DNA of 64,000 nucleotides from Magnetospirillum gryphiswaldense MSR-1 v2 (GTDB lineage Bacteria; Pseudomonadota; Alphaproteobacteria; Rhodospirillales; Magnetospirillaceae): positions 1,860,001 through 1,924,000 of the forward strand of contig NC_023065.1 of assembly GCF_000513295.1 (NCBI RefSeq), written 5' to 3'. A model generated the notes under the pieces. It saw nothing but the letters and a program-made list of their open reading frames with translations. It was not told the DNA's origin and searched no databases. This document shows positions 11,338 to 19,982 of the stretch, one piece after another. A program made the position numbers and the translations under genes. Every line of letters starts with the position of its first letter. The stretch's first letter is position 1.

Positions 11338-11988
11338 TCATTTCTGGCCTTGAAATTGCAAGTTTTCCCAGGCGTTGTGCGCGCTTGCCGGACTTTCGAC
11401 GGGACGGTCAAAAGAGATACGCATCGACACATCACCGCGTATCACATCAACCCCATCCAAATCCCACCCGACGATCCCAGCGGGCTCGGGGGCGACGGCA
11501 AAGGCGGCCGCCACCGTCGGATCGATGCCGAAAGGTGCCGGCAACCATACCGCCCGCCCGAAACCGCCGACAAAGTGAGCCCGCTCCGGCACCACCCGCC
11601 AGAAGCTGAAATCGGCGAACTCCGCATAAAGGGCCGCCCCCGGATGACGCGCCAGAAAACGCGCCCGCAAACGCGGGTCACCGGTTTTCTCAGCCCGCCC
11701 CATCACGGTGACGCGCGGTCCGGTCTGCGGATTGGGATGGCCATCGGTGCCATCGAACAACAGTGACACCCGAGCATCGCCAGCGATGTTGCGACTGTGG
11801 TCGGACATGGCCGACAACAGCAGGATCGGCGACAGGTCGTGATCCAGGGCTACCGTCACCAACGATCCATAGGGGGCGCCGCCTTCGGCCAGCAAGGTGG
11901 ACAAGACTGCCTTGCGGCACGCCCGCACCACCCGGCGCGATGCCAGCTTGTTGTCCTGGGGCAAGTCTTGCGCGGCGGCCTGATCCAT
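11338..11988 (-). CDS. HugZ-like / pyridoxamine-phosphate-oxidase-fold protein
   Basis: The product resembles HugZ-type haem-degrading or haem-utilisation proteins of the split-barrel flavin-binding superfamily. The N-terminal half has the barrel signature with ASRRVVRACRKAVLSTL, PYGSLVTVALD and SPILLLSAMSDHSRNI. The C-terminal half matches the HugZ/DUF2470-like extension near VDVIRGDVSMRISFDRPV. I use the ATG at 11986-11988 (216 residues); the frame stays open to 12054, but that extension crosses a strong hairpin. It may bind flavin or haem. A role in haem iron use is inference, since no haem transporter is nearby. Confidence 0.75.
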   Translation of the reverse strand: MDQAAAQDLPQDNKLASRRVVRACRKAVLSTLLAEGGAPYGSLVTVALDHDLSPILLLSAMSDHSRNIAGDARVSLLFDGTDGHPNPQTGPRVTVMGRAEKTGDPRLRARFLARHPGAALYAEFADFSFWRVVPERAHFVGGFGRAVWLPAPFGIDPTVAAAFAVAPEPAGIVGWDLDGVDVIRGDVSMRISFDRPVESPASAHNAWENLQFQGQK

Positions 11989-12054
11989 GATGCATCCGTG
12001 ACATTGGTCGTGGGCGTCATCATGGCAGAGCTGGCCGTGACCGGCAAAGGTCAC

Positions 12055-12084
12055 CCCCCTTTCCCGCCGAAGCGGGAAAGGGGG
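12055..12084. repeat. Perfect 13-bp hairpin
   Basis: CCCCCTTTCCCGC and its exact complement GCGGGAAAGGGGG flank a four-base CGAA loop. It sits between the small gene at 12138 and the HugZ-like gene on the minus strand. There is no U-run, so it may be an mRNA-stabilising hairpin or a dispersed repeat unit rather than a terminator. Confidence 0.6.
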
Positions 12085-12094
12085 CCCCCGACCA

Positions 12095-12127
12095 CCGGCT
12101 CTTTCGTGGGGCGGGAAAAAGAGCCGG
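12095..12127. repeat. Second inverted repeat next to the 13-bp hairpin
   Basis: CCGGCTCTTT (12095-12104) and AAAGAGCCGG (12118-12127) are exact inverted copies around a 13-nt loop, immediately beyond the stop of the small gene at 12138. With the adjacent hairpin it forms a double stem-loop. Confidence 0.5.
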
Positions 12128-12137
12128 CGGCGTCTGG

Positions 12138-12377
12138 TCAGCGACCGTTCAACCAGCGAAACAGCAGGACCATGTCGCTGGAGGCGACCTCGACACGCCC
12201 ATCCCTTTGGATTGATTCCTGACGAGCGGAAAGGTCCGGCAAAGCCGCGGCAATCCGCGCGAACACTTGATCCAATGCCTCATCGCGATCGACCTCGGGC
12301 CGATCGGGAACCGACACGGTGTCGTGATGCCCTGCCGTGGTTTCCGCTTGGGTCCAGTGAATGCGCAGTGCCCTCAT
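12138..12377 (-). CDS. Small hypothetical protein (79 aa)
   Basis: A 79-residue cytosolic protein starting MRALRIHWTQAETT and ending FRWLNGR; I do not recognise the family. Codon use fits the host, and there is no membrane or signal segment. An inverted repeat (TTCCATTC at 12384-12391 and GAATGGAA at 12402-12409) lies directly before its start and could be a leader hairpin or operator. It precedes the HugZ-like gene with about 150 nt between them. Confidence 0.5.
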   Translation of the reverse strand: MRALRIHWTQAETTAGHHDTVSVPDRPEVDRDEALDQVFARIAAALPDLSARQESIQRDGRVEVASSDMVLLFRWLNGR

Positions 12378-12497
12378 GCCTCATTCCATTCGGTTGATTT
12401 AGAATGGAACCAATGTAGCGTGAGAATGAAAACACCATTCACGCCGGACGTAACGCACAGCGCAATGATATATTACAATGGTATGAATGACGGAGAC

Positions 12498-13337
12498 CTA
12501 CCGGCCCAATCGGTCGAGCAGAGCCAAGCTATCGGCGCGACTGCGCGGCAAATCCTGGTCAAAGTCCAGCCAGCCCATTTGCCGCGCCTTCAACCCCAAA
12601 GCAAGAGCGAAGGGCGGCTTCAGATGGACCTGGGCCAGGGTATCGGCATCGCCCAGGATCTGTTCCGCCGTTCCCTGGCCGATGACCCGCCCCTGATGGA
12701 ACAGAGCCACCGCGTCCGACCAAGCCCAGGCCAGATCAACATCGTGGGTAGTGAAGACCAAGGTGGTGCCCATGGCCTGCAACCTGTCGAGCGCGGCCAA
12801 CAGATGGGCGGTGCCCATGGCATCCAGCCCCGCCGACGGCTCGTCCAGCAACAACACCTCGGGCCGCATGGCCACGGCACCGGCGATGGCCACCCGCTTT
12901 TTCTGCCCGAACGACAGCATGTGGGTGGGACGGTCGGCCAAGTGGGAAATGCGTAAGGATTCCAGCGCCTCGGCCACCCGCTGGGCCGCCTCGGCCTCGG
13001 GTAATCCCAGGTTCAGGGGGCCGAACGACACATCCTCGGCCACATTGGCGGCGAACAACTGATCGTCGGGCTCCTGCAACACCAGACCGACGCGGCGGCG
13101 CCAGCGGTTGAGGTCGGCACGGCCATAGCCCACCTTCTGGCCATCCAGCAGAACCTGACCGGCACTGGGCCGCAAGGTGCCGTTGAGATGCATCAGCAAG
13201 GTGGTCTTGCCGGCGCCATTGGGGCCGAGAATGGCCAGACGCTGACCGCGCGGAACCGTCAGACACAAATCCGACAACGCCTCGACGCCACCGGCATAGG
13301 CGTGGACCAGGCTGCGTGCTTCCAGGATCACATCCAC
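12498..13337 (-). CDS. cbiO: Cobalt ECF transporter ATPase CbiO
   Basis: CbiO is the ATP-hydrolysing subunit of the CbiMNQO energy-coupling-factor importer for cobalt. The 279-residue product has Walker A GPNGAGKTT near residue 38, the Q-loop LVLQEPDDQLF, an ABC signature written LSFGQKKR and Walker B VLLLDEPSAGLD, followed by the H-loop TTHD. The 3' end of cbiQ overlaps its start by ten nt. It is the last gene of cbiM-cbiN-cbiQ-cbiO, downstream of a cobalamin riboswitch, which points to cobalt rather than nickel as substrate. Confidence 0.94.
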   Translation of the reverse strand: MDVILEARSLVHAYAGGVEALSDLCLTVPRGQRLAILGPNGAGKTTLLMHLNGTLRPSAGQVLLDGQKVGYGRADLNRWRRRVGLVLQEPDDQLFAANVAEDVSFGPLNLGLPEAEAAQRVAEALESLRISHLADRPTHMLSFGQKKRVAIAGAVAMRPEVLLLDEPSAGLDAMGTAHLLAALDRLQAMGTTLVFTTHDVDLAWAWSDAVALFHQGRVIGQGTAEQILGDADTLAQVHLKPPFALALGLKARQMGWLDFDQDLPRSRADSLALLDRLGR

Positions 13338-14053
13338 AGGCCTACCCCCGCCAACGCCGCCAACCCGCCGCCGATCAGGGCCAGCCGCCGCAAGCGCGGG
13401 GCCGGAGCCGGGGCCAGGGTCCGTAAGCTGCCGTCATAGCCGCGGGCCAGCAATCCCACCTCCAACCGCCGCGCCTGATCCAGCGCACGCGGCAGCAACG
13501 CCGCCGCCAGCAGACCGGCGGAGCGGATGCGGGTGCGCCAGCTTTGCCCACCCAGCCGGGCCATCTGACTGGCATGCATGGCCGAAGCCGTATCCAGCAA
13601 AATGAAAATGAAGCGATAGGTGGTCATGGTCACCTCCACCAATTCCTCGGGCAGGCCCAAGCGGCGCAGGCCGTGCAGCAGCGCCGCCATGGGGGTGGTG
13701 ACGGTCAGCAGCAACAGCGCCGATACGGCGGCCAGGGCCCGCAGCATCAAGGCGCCGGCCTGGGCCCCGCCATCGGCAGCCAGGGCGAACCCATCGCCGC
13801 CCACCTGCACCAGCAAGGTGGCGGCACCGGTGACGATGAACAGGCTGGGCGCCGCCAGCAGCCGCAGCCAAGCCACGGTCGGCACCCCCGAGCGCAAGGC
13901 CGAGGCCGAAGCCGCCGCCAGCACCAGGGCGCCACCCGGCCATGGCGGCAACGCCATGGCCAGGATCAGCAACCCCAGGGATAACAGAGACTTTTCCGCC
14001 AGCGGCAAGGGCCGCCACCGGCTGACATGGGCCAGCCGATCGGCTTCGATCAT
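13328..14053 (-). CDS. cbiQ: Cobalt ECF transporter transmembrane subunit CbiQ
   Basis: CbiQ is the T component that joins the ATPase CbiO to the substrate-binding CbiM/N. The 241-residue protein has several hydrophobic segments in its first two thirds (for example LSLGLLILAMALPP and AVSALLLLTVTTPM). The coupling helix region contains ARRLEVGLLARGYDG, the family's Ala-Arg-Gly type motif. The start is the ATG at 14051-14053, whose first base pairs overlap the cbiN stop as ATGA; the longer open frame upstream is a cbiN shadow. It overlaps cbiO by ten nt. Confidence 0.92.
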   Translation of the reverse strand: MIEADRLAHVSRWRPLPLAEKSLLSLGLLILAMALPPWPGGALVLAAASASALRSGVPTVAWLRLLAAPSLFIVTGAATLLVQVGGDGFALAADGGAQAGALMLRALAAVSALLLLTVTTPMAALLHGLRRLGLPEELVEVTMTTYRFIFILLDTASAMHASQMARLGGQSWRTRIRSAGLLAAALLPRALDQARRLEVGLLARGYDGSLRTLAPAPAPRLRRLALIGGGLAALAGVGLWM

Positions 14054-14325
14054 TTCAGTCGCTCGCGCCGGCCCTGCAGCCTGCCGATGACATAGCCGAC
14101 CACGCCGGCCCCCAAGGCGGCCTGCAAGGCAAACAGCATGCTGGCGATTTCGCCCGAGGGCGGTTCCCACACCGATTGGAACCACGGCTGATAGCCGGTT
14201 TCCTCGATGGCCGACTTGGCCCGATCATCGGCACCGCCATATTCCCCCGGCAAACCCAGGATCATGGGGGCGGCGGCGATCAACACCGCCAGACCGACCA
14301 GCAGCCAGTTCAGACGCGCGCTCAT
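14050..14325 (-). CDS. cbiN: Cobalt transport protein CbiN
   Basis: CbiN is the small auxiliary membrane subunit needed by CbiM for metal loading. The 91-residue product has two membrane helices (about residues 7-24 and 62-82) joined by a periplasmic loop containing [15 protein letters not shown], which is typical of the family. It overlaps the cbiM stop and the cbiQ start by four nt each, a fully coupled operon. Confidence 0.9.
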   Translation of the reverse strand: MSARLNWLLVGLAVLIAAAPMILGLPGEYGGADDRAKSAIEETGYQPWFQSVWEPPSGEIASMLFALQAALGAGVVGYVIGRLQGRRERLK

Positions 14326-14969
14326 GCCCGCACCTCCAGCTTGATCTGGCGTCCGACCAGGGCATTCATCACCACCACGGTCAGCAGACCCTCGGCGATG
14401 GCCAGCGGAATCTGGGTCAGGGCGAAAATGCCGGCGAACTTGGCGAAGGCGCCGCCATAGCCGCTGATTTCATCGGGAAAAGCCAAGGCCAATTGGGCCG
14501 AGGTCACCACATAGGTGCCCAGATCGCCCAAGGCCGCGCCCAGGAACACCGCCAAGCCCACGGGCGCGCCCAGCCTTCCGGCCAGCTTCCACACGCCGAA
14601 GGCGATCCAGGGTCCGGCCACCGCCATGGAAAACACGTTGGCGCCCAAGGTGGTCAGCCCGCCATGGGCCAGCAACAGGGATTGGAACAGAAGCACGATG
14701 GTGCCCAGCACCGTGGTCGCCGCCGGTCCAACCACCATGGCCCCCAGGCCGGTACCGGTGGGGTGCGAGCACGACCCGGTGACGCTGGGCAACTTCAAGG
14801 CCGACAGGACAAAGGCGAAGGCGCCGGCGGCGGCCAGGGTCAGGCGCATCTCCGGGCGATCGCGCAACACCTTGCGCAACCGGGCGACACCGACAAAGAC
14901 GAACGGCGCCGAGACGGCGGTCCAGGCCAGCGCGTGGCCGGCGGGAAGAAAACCTTCCATGATATGCAT
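14322..14969 (-). CDS. cbiM: Cobalt ECF substrate-binding subunit CbiM
   Basis: CbiM is the metal-binding S component. Its N-terminus, [13 protein letters not shown], carries the Met1/His2 metal ligands. The loop [15 protein letters not shown], with a further metal-binding histidine, is conserved. Six to seven membrane segments fill the 215 residues. It is the first gene of cbiMNQO and follows a cobalamin riboswitch by about 110 nt, so cobalt import should fall when cobalamin is plentiful. Confidence 0.95.
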   Translation of the reverse strand: MHIMEGFLPAGHALAWTAVSAPFVFVGVARLRKVLRDRPEMRLTLAAAGAFAFVLSALKLPSVTGSCSHPTGTGLGAMVVGPAATTVLGTIVLLFQSLLLAHGGLTTLGANVFSMAVAGPWIAFGVWKLAGRLGAPVGLAVFLGAALGDLGTYVVTSAQLALAFPDEISGYGGAFAKFAGIFALTQIPLAIAEGLLTVVVMNALVGRQIKLEVRA

Positions 14970-15081
14970 AATATTCCACCTTCAAACCGCGAAAGCGGAC
15001 GCACTTCCGGCCCCCCAGAGAATAGGAGCCAGAGCACTTCTTCGGGTCACCCCGCCCGATGAAGCGTGCGCACGCGGGTGC

Positions 15082-15292
15082 GATGGCAGGTCTCCTGGCT
15101 TGCGGGTCACGGGTGCGGTCAACAGCCTTCCCGGCTTTGTTCGTACGTCGGTGGAAACCTTGACGACGAGCCAGTGGCGATCTTTAAAAGCGACCGAACC
15201 TATCCGCCTACAGTTGCGGGGGCAGCCCCGGCTTACGCCCCAACAGGACGATACCGGATTCCCTTTTCACCCCAAAATCTGGGGAACCATCG
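15082..15292 (-). ncRNA. Cobalamin (B12) riboswitch controlling cbiMNQO
   Basis: The minus strand contains all landmark elements in order: GATGGTTCC at the 5' end, AAAAGGGAATCCGGT, CTGCCCCCGCAACTGTAG, the B12-box region with GCCACTGG, then GGGAAGGC and the 3' segment GACCCGCAAGCCAGGAGAC. This is a class-I adenosylcobalamin riboswitch by inspection. It sits between a sigma70-like promoter and cbiM. The leader between it and cbiM shows no obvious intrinsic terminator, so control may be at translation or by Rho. Confidence 0.95.
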
Positions 15293-15298
15293 GTGCAG

Positions 15299-15328
15299 AC
15301 TATAATTTCGCCACAATGGCAAAGTCAA
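15299..15328 (-). promoter_or_regulatory. Predicted promoter of the B12-riboswitch/cbiMNQO transcript
   Basis: On the minus strand TTGACT (15323-15328) and TATAGT (15299-15304) are spaced by 18 nt. Transcription would start close to the first base of the riboswitch, which supports the prediction. Confidence 0.65.
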
Positions 15329-15392
15329 TTGCCCCGAACCGCGGGATTAGGCACCCTGTGGCCGGACTTCCTGCCGTAAGGGTATCAAAAAC

Positions 15393-16097
15393 GTGGCCCA
15401 CACCATCGCCTTGGTCGACGACGACCGCAATATCCTGACCTCGGTTTCCATGGCGCTGGAGGCCGAGGGCTACAAGGTCCGCACCTATTCCGACGGGGCC
15501 GAGGCCCTGCGCGGCCTGACCAGCCAGCCGGTCGACCTCGCCGTGCTCGACATCAAGATGCCGCGCATGGACGGCATGGAATTGTTGCAGCGCCTGCGCA
15601 AGCAATCGGCCATCCCGGTGATCTTCCTGACCTCGAAGGACGACGAGATCGACGAATTGCTGGGCCTGCGCATGGGCGCCGACGATTACATCAAGAAACC
15701 GTTTTCGCAAAAGCTGTTGATCGAACGCATCCGCGCCCTGCTGCGCCGTCTCGACGCCAATGCCGAGGGCGGCGACACCAGTGCCGCCAACGCGGCCATC
15801 GTGCGTGGCCCGCTGGTGCTGGACCCGGGCCGCCATATCTGCACCTGGAGCGGCAAGCAGGTGGATCTGACGGTGACCGAGTTCCTGATCCTGAAATCCC
15901 TGGCCAGCCGCCCCGGCCACGTCAAGAACCGCGACCAGTTGATCGACGCCGCCTACGGCGAAAGCATCTATGTGGACGACCGCACCATCGACAGCCACAT
16001 CAAGCGCCTGCGCAAGAAGTTCCGCGACATCGACGATGATTTCGCCCAGATCGAAACCCTGTACGGCGTCGGTTACCGCTATCGTGACGAAGCCTGA
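15393..16097 (+). CDS. chvI: Response regulator ChvI
   Basis: ChvI is an OmpR-class response regulator that in alphaproteobacteria governs envelope, acid and surface-polysaccharide responses. The receiver domain has the acidic pocket DDD at residues 9-11 and the phospho-acceptor Asp53 in [11 protein letters not shown], with the Lys of KKPF further on. The C-terminal winged helix ends VGYRYRDEA. The start is a GTG, with AAGGG upstream. The gene overlaps chvG by 14 nt and is divergent from the cobalt operon. Confidence 0.93.
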   Translation: MAHTIALVDDDRNILTSVSMALEAEGYKVRTYSDGAEALRGLTSQPVDLAVLDIKMPRMDGMELLQRLRKQSAIPVIFLTSKDDEIDELLGLRMGADDYIKKPFSQKLLIERIRALLRRLDANAEGGDTSAANAAIVRGPLVLDPGRHICTWSGKQVDLTVTEFLILKSLASRPGHVKNRDQLIDAAYGESIYVDDRTIDSHIKRLRKKFRDIDDDFAQIETLYGVGYRYRDEA

Positions 16098-17673
16098 ACG
16101 GCGCCGGCGCTGGCGGCCCTTATCGTCGCCGCTGACCCGGCGCATCCTGCTGGTCAACCTGATCGCGCCGATCATCCTGGCCGCCGGCCTGCTGTACCTG
16201 GATCGCTACAAGCAGGGCCTGATCCGCTCTGAACTGGCCGGCCTGACCACCCAGGCGGAAATGATGGCCGGTGCGGTGGGCGAAGGCGCGGTGTCGGAAC
16301 AGGCGCTGGGCTTCCTGGAAATCAACCAGGATCTGGCCCAGCACATGGTCCGCCGTCTGGCGCAATCGGCGCAGATCCGCGCGCGTCTGTTCGACGCGGT
16401 GGGCGGTCTGGCCGCCGATTCGCGCTTCCTGCTGTCGGCCAAGGGCAATATCCGCATCGAGGATCTGGCCCCGCCCCGGCAGATGGGTTGGCTGGCCACC
16501 CTGGATTACTGGTGGGAACAGGCCGCCACCTGGATGCCGCTGGACGAGACCCTGCCGGTGCATCTGGAGCCGCCGCAGCAAAAGGCCGAACATTTCCCCG
16601 AAGTGGTCGCCGCCCTGGGCGGACGGACGGAAGGGGTGGTGCGCAGCCATCCCGCCGGCGGTATTCTGTTGTCGGTGGCGGTACCGGTGCAGCGCTATAA
16701 ACAGGTGGTCGGCGCCCTGATGGTCAGCCATGACGGCAGCCGGGTGGCCCGCGCCCTGTTCCAGGTGCGCGTCGCCATCTTTCAGGCCTTCGCCGTATCG
16801 CTGGCGGTGACCATCGCCCTGTCCATCTACATGGCCGGCACCATCTCGCGTCCCATCCGCCGTCTGGCCCTGGCCGCCGAACAGGTGCGCCACGGACGCG
16901 GACGCGCCCACCGCATCCCCGACCTGTCGCGGCGCGGCGACGAAATCGGCGAATTGTCGGTGGCGCTCAAGGAAATGACCGAGGCCCTGTGGGCCCGCAT
17001 GGACGCCATCGAACGCTTCGCCGCCGACGTGGCGCACGAGATCAAGAACCCGCTGACCAGCGTGCGGTCAGCGGTGGAAACGGCGGCACGGCTGTCCGAC
17101 CCGGAAAAGCAGAAAAAGCTGCTGGCCATCATCCAAGACGACGTTGAGCGGCTGAACCGGCTGATCACCGACATCTCCGACGCCTCACGCGTGGACGCGG
17201 AAATGAGCCGCGCCGACACCGAACCGGTGCCCCTGGCCCTGCTGCTGGCAACCCTGGCCGAGGTCTATCGCAGCACCGCCGAAACCCTGCATTTTCCGCT
17301 GGACCTGCCGACGGACGATACCTTGGTGGTGGACGGCATCGAGGGCCGGCTGGTGCAGGTGCTCAGGAACCTGATCGGCAACGCCATCTCGTTCTCGCCC
17401 GAGGGCGGCACCATCCGGCTGGCGGCAGCCCGCCACGGCCAGACCATCCGCCTCACCATCGAGGATGACGGCCCCGGCATCCCCGACGGCAAGCTGAACG
17501 CCATCTTCGACCGCTTCTACACCGAACGCCCGGCGGGCGAGAAATTCGGCACCCATTCCGGCCTGGGCCTGTCCATCAGCAAACAGATCGTCGACGCCCA
17601 TGGCGGGCGGATTTGGGCGGAAAACCGCGAAGGTGGCGGGGCGCGGTTCGTGGTGGAGTTGAAAGCGGGGTAG
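16084..17673 (+). CDS. chvG: Sensor histidine kinase ChvG
   Basis: ChvG is the membrane sensor that phosphorylates ChvI. The 529-residue protein has a first membrane helix near residues 20-37, a periplasmic domain of about 210 residues, a second helix ([19 protein letters not shown]), a HAMP region, the H box [18 protein letters not shown] and a catalytic domain with the N box [22 protein letters not shown] and [16 protein letters not shown]. The start GTG at 16084 lies within the end of chvI. In related genomes hprK follows directly; here a 4.6-kb insertion intervenes. Confidence 0.92.
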   Translation: MTKPERRRRWRPLSSPLTRRILLVNLIAPIILAAGLLYLDRYKQGLIRSELAGLTTQAEMMAGAVGEGAVSEQALGFLEINQDLAQHMVRRLAQSAQIRARLFDAVGGLAADSRFLLSAKGNIRIEDLAPPRQMGWLATLDYWWEQAATWMPLDETLPVHLEPPQQKAEHFPEVVAALGGRTEGVVRSHPAGGILLSVAVPVQRYKQVVGALMVSHDGSRVARALFQVRVAIFQAFAVSLAVTIALSIYMAGTISRPIRRLALAAEQVRHGRGRAHRIPDLSRRGDEIGELSVALKEMTEALWARMDAIERFAADVAHEIKNPLTSVRSAVETAARLSDPEKQKKLLAIIQDDVERLNRLITDISDASRVDAEMSRADTEPVPLALLLATLAEVYRSTAETLHFPLDLPTDDTLVVDGIEGRLVQVLRNLIGNAISFSPEGGTIRLAAARHGQTIRLTIEDDGPGIPDGKLNAIFDRFYTERPAGEKFGTHSGLGLSISKQIVDAHGGRIWAENREGGGARFVVELKAG

Positions 17674-17875
17674 TTTGTGTGGGGGCGCTGCTGACGTGTT
17701 GATTCGGGGGCGGTGTTCGGCGACGTCCGCTTTGGGCCGGAGAACGAACCCGCTGCGCGGGATGGATGTTCTTTGTTGATGCGCCTGTCAGGTTCGGATA
17801 GTTGCGCCATGGTTGAGTGTGGGCCGGCATAGTCCGAGCATTTTGGCTCCTTCACTGGATTTGAGGAGCCATGCC

Positions 17876-18787
17876 ATGACCATTCTCATTCCCCCCTCCG
17901 CCCCGGTCAGCCCATTGCGTCAGCGGTTGATCGAGGACATGACCATGCGCCGGTTCTCACGCGAGACGCAGCGCAACTATATCCGTGACGTCGGGCGCTT
18001 CGCCGCATTCCTGGGGCGCTCGCCCGACACGGCCACGGCGGAGGATATTCGCCAGTTCCAGTTGGAGCAGCGTGAGTCCGGCGTGCCGGTGCCGACGATG
18101 AACAGCATCGTTTCGGCACTGCGGTTCTTCTTTACTCATACGATCGACCGGCCCGAACTGGCGCGCAAGCTGATGCGGATCTCCCATCCACGCCAGTTGC
18201 CGATGGTGCTGAGCCGGGAAGAGGTCGCCCGCCTGTTGAATGCGACGACGTGCCTCAAGCACCAGGCGGCCTTGTCGGTCGCCTATGGCGCGGGTCTGCG
18301 CGTCGCCGAGGTCTCCGCGCTCAAAGTCCGCGATATCGACAGCGAACGCATGCTGATAAGGGTCGAACGCGGCAAAGGCGGCCGGTCTCGCAACGCGATG
18401 CTGTCGCCTGATCTGCTCACTTTGTTGCGCCAGTGGTGGACGTTCGGACGTCAGCAGGGCGTCATGCATCGCGATGGCTGGTTGTTCCCTGGCCAGCACG
18501 CGATGAAGCCGATCAGCACCCGGCAACTGCATCGTGTTGTGGTCGAGGCGGCCCAGGCGGCGGAGATCACCAAGCGGGTCGGCCCGCACACGCTCCGCCA
18601 CAGCTTCGCCACCCATCTGTTGGAAGACGGAGTCGACATCCGGATCATCCAGGTCCTGCTCGGCCACAGCAAGCTGGAGAACACCGCCCTCTACACCAAG
18701 GTGGCGACGCGGACGGTGCGCACCGTGGTCAGCCCGCTCGACAGGCTGGCTCTGTTCAAGGCCGAAGAGATCGAGCCCAACGGCTAA
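17876..18787 (+). CDS. Tyrosine recombinase/integrase of an IS91-type element
   Basis: This 303-residue site-specific recombinase has an N-terminal SAM-like core-binding domain (about residues 15-105) and a catalytic domain with all signature residues: Arg142 in AGLRVAEVSALK, His238 and Arg241 in HTLRHSFATHLL, His264 in LLGHSKLENT and the nucleophile Tyr273 in ALYTKV. The start is the ATG at 17876, with GAGGAG seven nt upstream. The transposase gene starts five nt after its stop, so both are one transcription unit. Recombinases paired with IS91 transposases probably resolve or integrate circular intermediates; that role is inference. The gene looks intact. Confidence 0.88.
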   Translation: MTILIPPSAPVSPLRQRLIEDMTMRRFSRETQRNYIRDVGRFAAFLGRSPDTATAEDIRQFQLEQRESGVPVPTMNSIVSALRFFFTHTIDRPELARKLMRISHPRQLPMVLSREEVARLLNATTCLKHQAALSVAYGAGLRVAEVSALKVRDIDSERMLIRVERGKGGRSRNAMLSPDLLTLLRQWWTFGRQQGVMHRDGWLFPGQHAMKPISTRQLHRVVVEAAQAAEITKRVGPHTLRHSFATHLLEDGVDIRIIQVLLGHSKLENTALYTKVATRTVRTVVSPLDRLALFKAEEIEPNG

Positions 18788-18791
18788 GCCG

Positions 18792-19982
18792 TTGCGGGCC
18801 TCGCTCGAGGTCGCCGATATCTTCCGAGTTGCCGGACCGGCCTACCGGGCTGCCCATGCCGGCCATCTGAGCCTGCATCAGCTCAAGGTCATGTCGGCGA
18901 TCGAGCATTGCCGTACCGCCGCGCTGGGTGGTCACGTCGAAGCCTGCAAGGAGTGCGGGCATTGGCGGATCGCCTATAACAGCTGCCGCAATCGACATTG
19001 CCCCAAATGTCAGGGAGCCGCCGCGCGGACATGGTTAGCGGAACGGGAAGCCGATTTGCTCCCCGTGGGCTATTTCCATGTCGTCTTCACGCTGCCGGAC
19101 GAGGTCGCCGGCATTGCCTTTCACAACAAGGCGGTGCTCTACGATCTGCTGTTCCGCGCCGCGTCGGAGACGATGCTGAGGATCGCGGCGGATCCGAAGC
19201 ATCTGGGCGCCCGCATCGGCATCACCGCCGTTCTCCACACCTGGGGCTCGGCCCTGACGCATCATCCCCACGTGCACATGATCGTCCCCGGCGGCGGCAT
19301 TGCGCCCGACGGGCGATGGGTGTCGTCCCGTCCGGCATTCCTTCTTCCCGTCAGGGTGCTGGGCGCGCTGTTCCGTCGTCTGTTTCTCACGCGTCTGATT
19401 GCGCTTCACGATTCCGGCCAACTCGCCTTCTTTGGCGCCACGGCCCATCTGGCCGAGAGGCGAGCATTCCTGCGCCATCTCTCTCCGGTCCGGAAGAAGC
19501 GTTGGGTCGTCTATGCCAAGCCCCCCTTCGGCGGCCCCGAGGCCGTGCTCGCCTACCTGGCGCGCTACACCCACCGCGTCGCCATCTCAAACCGCCGCCT
19601 GATCGACTTCGACGAGGCCGGCGTTACGTTCCGCTACAAGGACTACCGACGCGAGGGGGCCGACCGGCAACGCGTCATGACCGTTTCCGCCGACGAGTTC
19701 ATCCGCCGCTTCCTGCTGCACATCCTGCCGCGTGGATTCCATCGCATCCGGCATTACGGCCTGCTTGCCGCGTCCTGCCGAAAGGCAAGCCTCGAACGCA
19801 TCCGCGCGCTTCTCGCTGTCGCCCCGCCGGCCGAAGCCGAGGTCTCGGAGGAACCCGCCGATGAATCCCGGCCATGTCCCTGCTGTGGCGGGCGCATGGT
19901 AGTTATCGAGGTTTTCGAACGGGGACACCAGCCTCGTGCGCCGCCTGTCGCGGCACTGCCGAACCGGGAGAGTCCTCCATGA
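18792..19982 (+). CDS. IS91-family HUH/Y2 transposase
   Basis: This rolling-circle transposase starts with a zinc-finger DNA-binding domain (cysteines in CKECGHW and CRNRHCPKCQ, residues about 50-75). The HUH-type metal motif HPHVHMIVPGG lies near residues 157-167. The double-tyrosine motif YLARYTHR has Tyr255 and Tyr259, equivalent to the paired tyrosines of IS91. A terminal CPCCGG knuckle is present. The true start is uncertain: there is no ATG, and I use the TTG five nt after the recombinase stop because the conserved region starts at LEVADIF; translational coupling is likely. The frame is undamaged to the stop, so the element may still be active. Confidence 0.85.
   Translation: MRASLEVADIFRVAGPAYRAAHAGHLSLHQLKVMSAIEHCRTAALGGHVEACKECGHWRIAYNSCRNRHCPKCQGAAARTWLAEREADLLPVGYFHVVFTLPDEVAGIAFHNKAVLYDLLFRAASETMLRIAADPKHLGARIGITAVLHTWGSALTHHPHVHMIVPGGGIAPDGRWVSSRPAFLLPVRVLGALFRRLFLTRLIALHDSGQLAFFGATAHLAERRAFLRHLSPVRKKRWVVYAKPPFGGPEAVLAYLARYTHRVAISNRRLIDFDEAGVTFRYKDYRREGADRQRVMTVSADEFIRRFLLHILPRGFHRIRHYGLLAASCRKASLERIRALLAVAPPAEAEVSEEPADESRPCPCCGGRMVVIEVFERGHQPRAPPVAALPNRESPP

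Noticed and set aside
9395-11353. 652-codon plus-strand open frame
   Set aside because: It is antisense to the well-supported pckG gene; no ribosome-binding site or domain.
17751-17764. Terminator after chvG
   Set aside because: The CCCGC/GCGGG stem is only five base pairs and has no adjacent U-run.
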